Origin: Bosea sp. 29B
GTDB lineage: Bacteria > Pseudomonadota > Alphaproteobacteria > Rhizobiales > Beijerinckiaceae
DNA length: 64,000 bases
Assembly (NCBI RefSeq): GCF_902506165.1
Contig: NZ_LR733817.1
Location: 434,001-498,000 of the forward strand
Reading direction: 5' to 3'
The notes under the pieces are model-generated. The model did not search any database, was not told the DNA's origin, and saw only the letters and a list, made by a program, of their open reading frames with translations. This document shows positions 37,647 to 46,107 of this stretch, piece by piece (position 1 is the first letter of the stretch; each line of letters starts with the position of its first letter). Both the position numbers and the translations under genes were made by a program.

Positions 37647-38942
37647 ATGGACGGGACCACCGAAAACGGCGCGCCGCCGCTGGCCGCACATCCGTCGCGC
37701 GGCACTATCCTCGGCGAGATCCACGCCCGCCCCTTCGCGCCGCTCACGACCCCGCAGCGGCTCCTGCACTTCGCCTTCATGACCGACCAGGCACAGGCCG
37801 CCACCGACCGCGAGGCACTTGCCCGCTTCTGCGCCGAGCGTGGCGTGGCCGGCCCGGCAGAGGGGGCCAAGCACCATCGCACCAGGCTCGGCGAGACCAG
37901 CCTGCGCTGGGAGCAGCACAGCGAGTTCACCACCTATACCTGGGAGTTGTCCTCCCCCGGCTCGGCGCCCTTCCTGCCGGCGACGACCATCCTGCCCCAC
38001 GGCATGCACGCCCTGCCGCAACCGGGGCCGCATCTGGCGTCGATCGACCTGCATCTGCTGCCGGAACGGGCGGCACCGGAGCTCGACACGGTGTTCGATG
38101 CGGCCAGCCTCGCCGCATCGCTGGTCGATGGCGAAGCTGCGATCGCCGCGACCGATTTCCGCGCCGGCGCCGACGGCTTCGTGCGTATCCTCGTGCTCGA
38201 CCGGGCATTGACCCCGGCCAAGGCCGGCGCACTGGCGCAGCGGCTGCTCGAAGTCGAGACCTATCGCGTGCTCGCCTTGCTCGGCCTGCCGGAAGCCCAC
38301 CGCCTCGCCCCCTCCGTGCGCCGCACCGAGGAGGTGCTGGTCCGCATCGCCGGAACGATGATGCAAACCGACGGGCTCGCCGCCGACAATGCCCTGCTCG
38401 ACGAGATGACCGCGATCGCCGCGACGATGGAATCGGAAGCCGCGTCCTCGAATTACCGTTTCGGCGCCAGCCGCGCCTATGACAGCATCGTCGGCCAGCG
38501 GCTTGAAGCGATCGACGAGGCACCCTATGGCGGCTGGCCGACCATCGCCGCCTTCCTGTCGCGGCGCATGGCCCCGGCGATGCGCACCTGCCAGATGCTG
38601 CAGCAGCGCCAGCTCGACCTGTCGCGCCGGCTCGCCCGCGCCGCCAACCTGCTGCGCACCCGCGTCGATGTCGCACTCGAACAGCAGAACCGCGACCTGC
38701 TCTCGGCGATGAACGACCGCACCCGGCTGCAATTGCGGCTGCAACAAACTGTCGAGGGGCTCTCGGTCGCGGCGATCGGCTACTATGTCGTCAGCCTGTT
38801 CGGCTATCTCGCCAAAGGCGCCAAGGATGCCGGCTTCCTGCCGGTCGATGTCGGCATCGCGACCGCGCTGTTCGTGCCTGTCGCGATCCTCGGCGTCTGG
38901 CTGATGGTCCGGCGCATCCGGCACGGCCATAGCGATGGCTGA
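37647..38942 (+). CDS. DUF3422 family membrane protein
   Basis: A 431-residue protein. ATG 37647 follows GGGGCAGG and gives MDGTTENGAPPLAAHPSRGT. The N-terminal region with EIHARPFAPLTTPQRLLHFA is the DUF3422 hallmark; a central coiled region (QQRQLDLSRRLARAANLLRT) leads to two C-terminal membrane helices (about 379-425, VAAIGYYVVSLFGYLAKGA and GIATALFVPVAILGVWLMV). This topology resembles CorA-like proteins but no GMN motif is present. Function unknown. Confidence 0.85.
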   Translation: MDGTTENGAPPLAAHPSRGTILGEIHARPFAPLTTPQRLLHFAFMTDQAQAATDREALARFCAERGVAGPAEGAKHHRTRLGETSLRWEQHSEFTTYTWELSSPGSAPFLPATTILPHGMHALPQPGPHLASIDLHLLPERAAPELDTVFDAASLAASLVDGEAAIAATDFRAGADGFVRILVLDRALTPAKAGALAQRLLEVETYRVLALLGLPEAHRLAPSVRRTEEVLVRIAGTMMQTDGLAADNALLDEMTAIAATMESEAASSNYRFGASRAYDSIVGQRLEAIDEAPYGGWPTIAAFLSRRMAPAMRTCQMLQQRQLDLSRRLARAANLLRTRVDVALEQQNRDLLSAMNDRTRLQLRLQQTVEGLSVAAIGYYVVSLFGYLAKGAKDAGFLPVDVGIATALFVPVAILGVWLMVRRIRHGHSDG

Positions 38943-38944
38943 CG

Positions 38945-39502
38945 CTAGCGTTGAACGATGACCTTGGTCCCCGTCCTGACGCGATCATAGAGATCCGTCA
39001 CGTCGCGATTGGTCATCCTGATGCAGCCGGACGAGACCGCAGCGCCGATCGTGTCGGGCTCGTTCGAGCCATGGATTCGGTAGAGGCTCGAGCCCAGATA
39101 GATCGCCCGCGCCCCGAGCGGATTCTCCATCCCGCCTTCCATATGGCGCGGCAGGTCCGGCCGGCGCTTCAGCATCGCCGCGGGCGGGCGCCAATCCGGC
39201 CATTCGCGCTTGCGCGAGACGATCTTGGTGCCGGACCAGCTGAAGCCCTGCCGGCCGACGCCGACGCCATAACGGATCGCCTGCCCCCGCCCGAGGATAT
39301 AGTAGAGCCGCCTCTGGCTGGTCGAGACCACGACGGTGCCGGGCGCCTGCTTGCCGCTCCAGGGCACGGTCTGGCGCGGCACCGGCTGTTCGCTGAAGAT
39401 GTTGAGGAAATCCGCGACCCCGCGACTGAGCGCGTTCGAGTAGGCGAAAGCGGGTGCGCAGAAAGCGAGACTGGTGACGATAAGAACAATGGCGCGCAGC
39501 AT
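38945..39502 (-). CDS. L,D-transpeptidase (YkuD domain)
   Basis: A 185-residue exported protein that cross-links peptidoglycan or attaches lipoprotein through meso-diaminopimelate. After a signal peptide (LRAIVLIVTSLAFCAPAFAY), a YkuD domain runs to the end with the catalytic histidine in YRIHGSNEPDTIG and the cysteine in SSGCIRMTNRD. Both catalytic residues are present. The start at 39508 adds two residues. Codons converge on the DUF3422 gene, with two bases between the stops. Confidence 0.93.
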   Translation of the reverse strand: MLRAIVLIVTSLAFCAPAFAYSNALSRGVADFLNIFSEQPVPRQTVPWSGKQAPGTVVVSTSQRRLYYILGRGQAIRYGVGVGRQGFSWSGTKIVSRKREWPDWRPPAAMLKRRPDLPRHMEGGMENPLGARAIYLGSSLYRIHGSNEPDTIGAAVSSGCIRMTNRDVTDLYDRVRTGTKVIVQR

Positions 39503-39556
39503 GATCATCCCTGCAACGCCCCCCGCCGCGATTTAACCGGAAGAGGCAAAGCAGGG

Positions 39557-40792
39557 TCAACCCCGCAAACCGGCGGTGATCGAGCGGCGATAGGACAGCG
39601 CTGCAGGAATGAGCGCAGCCAGCGAGCCGAGCAGCAGGATCAGCCCGACATGGGCGAGCTCCGCCGACCCCAGCGCAAAAGAGAGCCTCAAGCCCGTCTG
39701 CGCTTCGAACAGGCCGGAGACCGCGAGTGTCGCGGCAGCACCAAGGCCGAGGCCGGCGAGGCAACCGGCGGCGACCAGTCCGGCCATGCCGAGCCAGACC
39801 ACCAGCAGCACGTAACTCGGCGGCGCTCCGAGCGCGCGCAGCACGGCATAGCGCCGACGCCTCAACCCCGTGACCGCGACAAGCAGCAGGAAGATCGCCG
39901 CCAGGATCAGCACGGCATTGAGCATCGAGGCGACGCTGAGGACCTGGCCGACATCGCCGAGCGTGCGATAGAGCCCGACCAGCACCTCGGCCGGGAAGAA
40001 GGCCATGGTGCCGCCCTGCCGGTAGCGCGCCCGCAGCGCATAGGCATCGGCGACCGCCCTCGGCTTCACCACCAATGCCGGCACGCCGGGAATGCGCTGG
40101 CCGTCGAAGGGCGGGCCGAGCGCGGCATCCTCGCCGGCATGACCATTGCCGAGCCCGTGCACCTCCCAGACGCTCTCGACCGGCACGAGGATCGCCCGGT
40201 CGAAAGGCGAGCCCAGCCGCGGCAGGCGGCCGACCGCGACATAGGCATGGCCCTCATGGCGATGGCTCGCCTCTTCGGCATCCGCGACGCCGCGCTTCGG
40301 CCAATGCCCGGCAATCGCATGCGACGGCTCGATCTGGTCGCCGAGCCTGTAGGTGACGTCGGCGCCAAGCACGGCCTCGCCCTCGCGCGCGAACAGCCGG
40401 CCTTCGCTTGGCTGCAGACGCCCCCAGCGGCCGGCGAAGGCGAGCGTGGTGCCGATCACCGGATGGCCACGGGCGATGTCGCCGAAGGCCAGCGGCGCCA
40501 CCGCAGCGACGCGTGGATCGCGGGCGAGTTCGTTGAGCAGGCGCCCGTCGATCAGCGGCAGCGCTTCGGGCTGCAGATAGATCGCCGACATCACGAGCTG
40601 CGTCTGGCTGCCGGGCGCGCCGATCAGCAGATCGAAATCATCGGCTGCCCGGGCCGAGGCCTGGCGCAGCGCCCGTTCCTGCGCACCGATCGCGACACCG
40701 ATCGCCACCGCCAGCGCGACCAGCGTCACGATCGCCGCCGCCGTCCAGCGCAGCGCCCGCAAATCGGCGATGACCATCGGCAGCGGGTTCAC
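39557..40792 (-). CDS. FtsX/MacB-like ABC permease with His-rich periplasmic loop
   Basis: A 411-residue protein with one N-terminal membrane helix (about 18-37), a 240-residue periplasmic domain and three C-terminal helices: the MacB/LolC/FtsX arrangement. The periplasmic part has clustered histidines at 158, 163, 177, 179, 182, 212 and 218 (SHRHEGHAY, VHGLGNGHAG), unusual for this family and suggestive of metal contact. The start overlaps the ATPase gene by four bases. Part of a three-gene operon with the ATPase and a secreted OB-like protein. Such trios appear near zinc-regulated genes in some gammaproteobacteria; a link to zinc is inferred. Confidence 0.85.
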   Translation of the reverse strand: MNPLPMVIADLRALRWTAAAIVTLVALAVAIGVAIGAQERALRQASARAADDFDLLIGAPGSQTQLVMSAIYLQPEALPLIDGRLLNELARDPRVAAVAPLAFGDIARGHPVIGTTLAFAGRWGRLQPSEGRLFAREGEAVLGADVTYRLGDQIEPSHAIAGHWPKRGVADAEEASHRHEGHAYVAVGRLPRLGSPFDRAILVPVESVWEVHGLGNGHAGEDAALGPPFDGQRIPGVPALVVKPRAVADAYALRARYRQGGTMAFFPAEVLVGLYRTLGDVGQVLSVASMLNAVLILAAIFLLLVAVTGLRRRRYAVLRALGAPPSYVLLVVWLGMAGLVAAGCLAGLGLGAAATLAVSGLFEAQTGLRLSFALGSAELAHVGLILLLGSLAALIPAALSYRRSITAGLRG

Positions 40793-41538
40793 GCTGCCGC
40801 CTTCAGCTGGAACAGGCCGTCACCGATCGAGGCGACCTGCTGCATCCGTGTCAGTAACGCCGGATCATGCGAGGCACAGAGCAGCGTTGCGCCGCTCTCG
40901 TTGGCGACCTCGACCAGCAGGGATCCGACCTCCGCCGCATGCGCCGGATCGAGGCTTGCCGTCGGCTCGTCGGCGAGGATCAGCGCCGGTGCGTTGAACA
41001 AAGCCCGCGCGATCGCGACGCGCTGCTGCTCGCCGCGCGAGAGCACGGCGGCGCCCCGGCGCAGATCGGTGAGGCCCATGCGCCCGGCGAGCGCAGTCGC
41101 GCGCGAGACCTGCTCGCCCGTCTGCCGCCAGCCCGAAAAGCTCGCCGGCAAGGTGATGTTGGCGAGCACATCGAGCTCAGGCACGAGGTGGAAATCCTGG
41201 AAGACAAAGCCGACCGTCTCACGCCGCCAGCGATCACGCGCCGCCCCCGGCAGCGCGGATACCACGACATCGCCCCAGCCGATGCTCCCGGCATCAGGCT
41301 GGAAGAACCCGGCGGCGAGGTGCAGCAGCGAGGTCTTGCCGGAGCCGGACGGACCGCGCAGACCGATCAGCGCACCGGGCGGCACCACGAATTCGGGGAT
41401 ATCGAGCACCCGGAAAGGCCGTCCGTCGCCATCGCGATGGTCGACCTGGATGTCGGAGAATCGCAGGGGCTTGGCTCTGGTTACGACCTCCTCCGTCTTC
41501 GATCGCAAATTCCCACAGCCCTCATCCTGAGGAGCCAT
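40789..41538 (-). CDS. ABC transporter ATP-binding protein (MacB/LolD-like)
   Basis: ATPase partner of the downstream permease. Walker A is LRGPSGSGKTSLLHLAAG, signature LSRGEQQRVAIARALF, Walker B LILADEPTASLDPAHA, and switch histidine LLCASHDPALL. The start is uncertain: domain similarity begins at PLRFSDIQV (near 41475), the nearest ATG in frame (41538) lies inside a palindromic repeat, and TTG at 41508 is the alternative. A strong AGGAGG sits inside the frame between them and is not followed by a usable start. This suggests the repeat has displaced the original 5' end. Confidence 0.85.
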   Translation of the reverse strand: MAPQDEGCGNLRSKTEEVVTRAKPLRFSDIQVDHRDGDGRPFRVLDIPEFVVPPGALIGLRGPSGSGKTSLLHLAAGFFQPDAGSIGWGDVVVSALPGAARDRWRRETVGFVFQDFHLVPELDVLANITLPASFSGWRQTGEQVSRATALAGRMGLTDLRRGAAVLSRGEQQRVAIARALFNAPALILADEPTASLDPAHAAEVGSLLVEVANESGATLLCASHDPALLTRMQQVASIGDGLFQLKAAA

Positions 41539-41640
41539 GCCGTCAGGCGTGGCGTCTCGAAGGATGCTCCAGGAGGCTCCCGAACCATCTGGAGCATCCT
41601 TCGAGACGCCGCTACGCGGCTCCTCAGGATGAGGGCTGTG
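41514..41640. repeat. Intergenic palindrome, family D, 23-bp perfect outer arms
   Basis: Outer arms are 41514-41536 and 41618-41640, perfect 23-base complements containing CCTCATCCTGAGGAGCC. Inner arms GGCGTCTCGAAGGATGCTCCA and TGGAGCATCCTTCGAGACGCC pair as well. It lies between the secreted-protein and ATPase genes and contains the ATPase gene's only in-frame ATG. Confidence 0.88.
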
Positions 41641-41657
41641 AGTGTTCAAGCTGGCGC

Positions 41658-42128
41658 TCAGACACTGTGGAAGCCGGCATCGACCAGCCTGATCTGGCTG
41701 ACGAAGCCGGTCTCGGCATCGGTCGAGGAGCCGATCTCGAGCCGGCCGCTGACCGCGACCTTCTGGCCGGCGCTGACCATCGGCGTCGCCGCGCGCATGA
41801 ACACGACGACGATGTCGACCGGCCAATCGGCGTCCGACTGGCAGAACGGGCAGATCGCCAGCGGCTCACGCGTCAGCACGAAGAAATGGCTTTCCGGCTT
41901 CAGCGGCGGCGCCATGTAGCCGACCATCCTGACCGGCTTGCCGCGCAGCGAGGTCGCCCGGTCGGAGAACTGGAAGCCGAGCACGCCAAAGGATTTGTAG
42001 AGCCCGTCGAAGGTCAGCATATCCGCATCGGCGGCAAACGCAGGCAGCGAGATGGGTAGCGCCGCGAGCCCCGTGAGGAGCCCGCGGCGGGAAAGCGTCG
42101 GGAGCAGGTGCGGCCGATGCGAGATCAT
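41658..42128 (-). CDS. Secreted OB-fold-like protein (DUF3299-like) with CPFC motif, 156 aa
   Basis: N-terminus MISHRPHLLPTLSRRGLLTG carries a twin-arginine signal, cleaved near AFAADA. The mature domain includes GKPVRMVGYMAPPLKPESHF, AICPFCQSDADWPVDIVVVF (C93, C96) and KVAVSGRLEIG, an OB-like beta barrel recalled from DUF3299-type proteins. First gene of an operon with the ATPase and FtsX-like permease. The C-x2-C and export by Tat suggest a metal-binding periplasmic protein. Specificity not readable. Confidence 0.75.
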   Translation of the reverse strand: MISHRPHLLPTLSRRGLLTGLAALPISLPAFAADADMLTFDGLYKSFGVLGFQFSDRATSLRGKPVRMVGYMAPPLKPESHFFVLTREPLAICPFCQSDADWPVDIVVVFMRAATPMVSAGQKVAVSGRLEIGSSTDAETGFVSQIRLVDAGFHSV

Positions 42129-42150
42129 GCGTTCCTGCCCCAACTCTAGC

Positions 42151-43890
42151 TCACTTGCCGCCGAGGGCCAGCGCTTCCGCCATGACGCGGAAGACGAAGA
42201 CGTTCGGCTTGTGGCCGCGGAAGCGCTCGGCGCCCGGGCCCATGGCGGTGAGCAGCACGTCGTCGGCCGCATGGACGCCGGAGTTGGCATCGAAGGGCAG
42301 GTTGCCCTGCTTGCGGGTGGCGAGCGGACCGGTGCAGTCCTTCTCGTTGGCGACGTTGGTCTTGCCGTCCGGGCCCTTCACGGCCGGGACGCGCTCGCCG
42401 TCGAGATAGGGCCGGCCGGTGTCGCAGGTGTCGGGATAGCTACCGAAGGCGACGGCGAGACGGCGCGAGGTGTCGACCTTGGTCGGGTAGCCGTCGGCAT
42501 CGCGCGGGCCGTAGTTCGGCGGCAGCGACTCGTTGTAGGTGCCGAGCTTGTCGCGCAGCAACTGCCCCGGGCGATCGTCGTCATAGGTGCCGATGATCGA
42601 GATCGGATGGGCGTGGTCGGGCACGACGATGATCAGCGTGTCGTTGCGATCGCCGGCGAAGTCCTTGGCGGCCTTAACGGCGTTGTCGAGCATGATCGTG
42701 TCGAACACCGCGCGCTCCCAGTCGAGCGAGTGGCTGTACTTGTCGATACGGGCCGATTCCACCATCAGGAAGAAGCCGTCCTGGGCGCCCTTCAGCATCT
42801 CGATCGCGGCCTTGGTCTGCTCGACCACGTCCGGCTGATCGGGGAATTTCAAGATCGAGCCCTTCTTGGCGAGGCGCAGGTCGAAGGCGCCGTCGATGTT
42901 CGAGGTGTTGTAGAGGCCGAGCAGCTTCTTGGAACCGCCGGCGACCGCGGCGTTCATCTCGGTCTTGGTGGTGGCGAGGGCGTAGCCCGCCTCCTTGAAC
43001 TTGGCGATGAAGTCGAGATCGTCGGTGCGCTTGGTGCCCGGGGTCGACTTCGGCAGGAAGTTCGGCGAGCCGCCGCCCATGATCACGTCGGGCTGCACGT
43101 CGAAGAACATCTTGACGATGTCGTTGAAGTCCGAACGGCGGCGGGTATGGGCGACCATCGAGGCCGGAGTGGCATCCTCGATCTCGGAATTGGTGACGAC
43201 GCCGATCGCCATGCCCGAGCGCTTGCGCTTGATCACCTCGGAGATGGTCTCGACCTTGGGATGGTCGAGCGTCAGCGCGTTCTTGGCGCAGTAGATGCCG
43301 AGCGCGTTGACGCAGGACTTGTGGCCGGTGGTGTAGGCGCTGGCGGAGTTGGCGCTGTCGGTGACGATCGAGTCGGTGCCCGAGGTCGAGATCAGCGCCA
43401 TGTTCGGCATGTCGTCGATGGCGAGCTCGCCGCCATAGAGGCCTTGCTCCCAGCCCTTCGACAGGATGCGGGCAGCGGTGCGATGCGCGACCGACATGCC
43501 GTCACCGACGAAGAGGATGACGTTCTTGGCCTTGCGTTCGGGCGTCGCATAGATGGTCCAGTTGACGGTCGCCTTCTCGCTGCCCTGCGTCGCCTCGATG
43601 ACGTACTGGCCGGCCGGCAGCTGCGCGCCGCGCAGCCACAGCGCCGAATGCTTCTGGCCTTCCTCGTTCTGGACGAACTGGGCCTCGCGGCCGAAGGCCT
43701 CGTTCACCGGCTTGCCGTTGATCGTGACCTTGACGTCGGCCGAGGCCGGGGCGTTCGGGAACTCGACCTTGAAATCGAAGCGCGAGCCCTCGAGGATCTC
43801 GGCGCGGTTGAGCGGATAGATGGTCTGCGCCGTCGCCGGCGCCACGCTGGCGAGCATCGCCGCCGCCATCAGCCAAGTTCGCTTCTGCAT
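42151..43890 (-). CDS. Alkaline phosphatase with N-terminal Ig-like domain
   Basis: A 579-residue secreted phosphatase releasing phosphate from organic esters. Signal peptide MQKRTWLMAAAMLASVAPATA; start 43890. A roughly 115-residue beta-rich domain (TIYPLNRAEILEGSRFDFKV to QGSEKATVNWTIYA) precedes the catalytic domain. Metal site and nucleophile are in NVILFVGDGMSVAHR and SIVTDSANSASAYTTG (Ser in TDSANSA), with further ligands in VESARIDKYSHSLDWERA and VPDHAHPI. The family is PhoA-type. No Pho box was confirmed upstream. Stands alone. Confidence 0.93.
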   Translation of the reverse strand: MQKRTWLMAAAMLASVAPATAQTIYPLNRAEILEGSRFDFKVEFPNAPASADVKVTINGKPVNEAFGREAQFVQNEEGQKHSALWLRGAQLPAGQYVIEATQGSEKATVNWTIYATPERKAKNVILFVGDGMSVAHRTAARILSKGWEQGLYGGELAIDDMPNMALISTSGTDSIVTDSANSASAYTTGHKSCVNALGIYCAKNALTLDHPKVETISEVIKRKRSGMAIGVVTNSEIEDATPASMVAHTRRRSDFNDIVKMFFDVQPDVIMGGGSPNFLPKSTPGTKRTDDLDFIAKFKEAGYALATTKTEMNAAVAGGSKKLLGLYNTSNIDGAFDLRLAKKGSILKFPDQPDVVEQTKAAIEMLKGAQDGFFLMVESARIDKYSHSLDWERAVFDTIMLDNAVKAAKDFAGDRNDTLIIVVPDHAHPISIIGTYDDDRPGQLLRDKLGTYNESLPPNYGPRDADGYPTKVDTSRRLAVAFGSYPDTCDTGRPYLDGERVPAVKGPDGKTNVANEKDCTGPLATRKQGNLPFDANSGVHAADDVLLTAMGPGAERFRGHKPNVFVFRVMAEALALGGK

Positions 43891-44100
43891 GATACCTCTC
43901 CGCCCCAGTGAAAGCCCGGTCGCCGGTCCGTTAGGCGGGCGAGATGACACTATGATTACTATGCGCCGGCCAGTATTTGTAACAATATAACAATTGAATC
44001 GGCCGCGGGCCTGCAGCTTGAACGCACGTCATCGATGAGGTCATCTCCCGACGCAGGCGCCGGGGCCCGCGCCAAGCCACCAGCAAATTGAGGATGCGAC

Positions 44101-44736
44101 ATGAGCGCGGCGAGCGATGCCAGCTTCTGGGACAGGTCATCGCGGCGCTATGCCAGGAGCCCGATCTCCGACCAGGCCGGATACGAGCGCACCCTGGAGC
44201 GGACCCGCCTCCTGCTGAAGCCCACGGACAAGGTGCTGGAACTGGGCTGCGGCACCGGAACCACGGCGCTGCGGCTTGCGGGCAACGCGGGCAGCTATCT
44301 CGCGACGGACATCTCCGCGGGGATGATCGCGATCGCCGAGGAAAAGCACGCCGCGAGCCCGGTCCCTGCGCTCGCCTTCCACACAGCGACGGCGGAGACG
44401 CTCGCCGCCGAGGCGATCCGGTTCGAGGCCGCCCTCGCCTTCAACTATCTCCACCTGGTCCGCGACCTCGCCGGCACGCTGCGCGACATCCACACCTTGC
44501 TCGAGCCAGGCGGCCTGTTCATCTCCAAGACGCCCTGCCTTGGTGACATGAACCCGCTGATCCGGCTCGCCCTGCCGCTGATGCGCGCGATCGGGAAAGC
44601 GCCCCATGTCGGCGTCTTCCGAGCGCGTGAATTGAGTGAGCTCATCGCCGCCACCGGCTTCGATGTCCTGGGTACGGAACATCATGCGAGCCGGGGCAAG
44701 GATTCTCGCCCCTTCATCGTCGCGCGGAAGCGGTAG
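44101..44736 (+). CDS. Class I SAM-dependent methyltransferase
   Basis: A 211-residue Rossmann-fold methyltransferase. Motif I is KVLELGCGTGTTALRLA, with ATDISAGMIAIAEEK and LAFNYLHLVRDLAGTLRDIH as following motifs. It begins MSAASDASFWDRSSRRYARS and ends with a basic tail. The substrate is unknown; resemblance is to UbiE/Methyltransf_25-type proteins. Its neighbours, an alkaline phosphatase and a GST, give no clue. Confidence 0.9.
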   Translation: MSAASDASFWDRSSRRYARSPISDQAGYERTLERTRLLLKPTDKVLELGCGTGTTALRLAGNAGSYLATDISAGMIAIAEEKHAASPVPALAFHTATAETLAAEAIRFEAALAFNYLHLVRDLAGTLRDIHTLLEPGGLFISKTPCLGDMNPLIRLALPLMRAIGKAPHVGVFRARELSELIAATGFDVLGTEHHASRGKDSRPFIVARKR

Positions 44737-44881
44737 CCACGGCGCAGGACGGTCGCAGGGAGCAACTCGCGCCGGCCCGCGTTTCGTTCCGACGAGGTCA
44801 CGCGCATCCTGACAACTCCTGACATCCATCGCCGCTATCAGCCTCGCCGACCGCTCAGGAAAACGTCAAAGGGACATCGCC

Positions 44882-45499
44882 ATGCTGACCTTCTATCACG
44901 CGCCGCAGTCGCGCTCCTTCTCGATCCTCTGGCTGCTCGAGGAGCTCGGCCAGCCCTATGAGATGAAGATCGTCGACATCCGCGCGCAGGGCGGTCCGCC
45001 GGAAAGCTATCGCGCCATCCAGCCGCACAAGAAGGTGCCGGCGATCGTGCATGACGGCACCACCGTCACCGAGCGCGCCGCGATTTGCCTCTATCTCACC
45101 GAGCAGTTCCCGGAAGCCGGGCTGGCGCCGGCGATCGGCGATGCCGACCGCCCGACCTTCCTGACCTCGCTGGTCTATACCGACGCCGTGCTCGACCCGA
45201 TCATCGCGACCTCCGTCCACAAATATCAGTACGAGGCGCGCGGCTTCTCCTTCGGCTCGCATGCCGACACCGTCGCCAATCTCGCGAAGAAGCTCGGCGA
45301 GCACCCCTATGCCGCCGGCGAGCGCTTCACAGCCGCCGACACCCAGCTCGGCGCCGGCATCCATTTCGGCATGAACATCGTCGGCGTGCTGCCGCGCCTG
45401 CCGGTGTTCGAGGCCTATATGGGCCGGATGATCGAACGCCCTGCTTTGCAACGGACCATGCAGAAGGACGGCACGCTGGAGCCGGGCCAAGTCCCCTGA
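44882..45499 (+). CDS. Glutathione S-transferase family protein
   Basis: A 205-residue cytoplasmic protein with an N-terminal thioredoxin fold (MLTFYHAPQSRSFSILWLLE) containing the glutathione-binding HKKVPAIVHDG and TERAAICLYLTEQF, then an all-helical C-terminal domain (GERFTAADTQLGAGIHFGMN). SRS at about 11-13 occupies the catalytic position; the residue there is serine, suggesting a zeta/theta/beta-like enzyme. Substrate unknown. Confidence 0.9.
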   Translation: MLTFYHAPQSRSFSILWLLEELGQPYEMKIVDIRAQGGPPESYRAIQPHKKVPAIVHDGTTVTERAAICLYLTEQFPEAGLAPAIGDADRPTFLTSLVYTDAVLDPIIATSVHKYQYEARGFSFGSHADTVANLAKKLGEHPYAAGERFTAADTQLGAGIHFGMNIVGVLPRLPVFEAYMGRMIERPALQRTMQKDGTLEPGQVP

Positions 45500-45520
45500 G
45501 ACAAGCTGGCTTGAGCGACG

Positions 45521-46009
45521 TCACTCCTCCTTGAAGCCATAGTCCGGGATGCCCTGCTCGTTGCCGTAATATTTATACGGCAGGAACTTGCCGGACATGG
45601 CGATCCTGACTCGGTCGCCTTTGGGATTCGGCTCGCGCTCGAAGGCGATGTTGAAGTCGATCGCCGACATGATGCCGTCGCCGAACTCCTCCTCGATCAG
45701 CGCCTTCCAGGCGGGTCCGTTGACCATCACCATCTCGTAGAAGCGATAGATCAGCGGGTCGGTCGGCGGCATCGGCGTGCCGGTGCCGCGATAGGGCACC
45801 TCGTTCAGCATGCGCTTCTCGGTCTCCGACAAACCGAACAGCGCCGCGGCCTTCTCGGCGAGCGGCTTCACCAGCTTCATCTGGCCGAGCAGGGCGCCGA
45901 TCACCAGCACCTCCGACATGCCGCCGATCTCCTCGGTGATATGTTTCCAGCTCCAGCCCTTCTCGCGCTTGATGTCGAGAATCTTCTCGGTGAGCTCTTC
46001 GCGCTTCAT
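45521..46009 (-). CDS. cynS: Cyanate hydratase (cyanase)
   Basis: Converts cyanate and bicarbonate to ammonia and CO2, detoxifying cyanate and supplying nitrogen. The 162-residue protein carries the catalytic triad R89, E92 and S115 (YRFYEMVMVNGPAWKALIEE, DGIMSAIDFN), offset by seven from E. coli R96, E99, S122. N-terminal helix-turn-helix-like domain begins MKREELTEKILDIKREKGWS. CynT (carbonic anhydrase) and CynX are not adjacent, and no CynR-like regulator is seen. Confidence 0.97.
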   Translation of the reverse strand: MKREELTEKILDIKREKGWSWKHITEEIGGMSEVLVIGALLGQMKLVKPLAEKAAALFGLSETEKRMLNEVPYRGTGTPMPPTDPLIYRFYEMVMVNGPAWKALIEEEFGDGIMSAIDFNIAFEREPNPKGDRVRIAMSGKFLPYKYYGNEQGIPDYGFKEE

Positions 46010-46107
46010 CTCGTCCTCGCCAATCGCAGCCGCCGATCGCGGCGGTCGGCAGGACGGCTAGCAAGCTGTGGGCCAGAAGGGCTGGGAGAGATGCTGCGGG
46101 CGTTCGC

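Noticed and set aside
42052..43911. 619-residue open frame on the plus strand
   Set aside because: Antisense to the alkaline phosphatase; composition is that of a mirrored reading.
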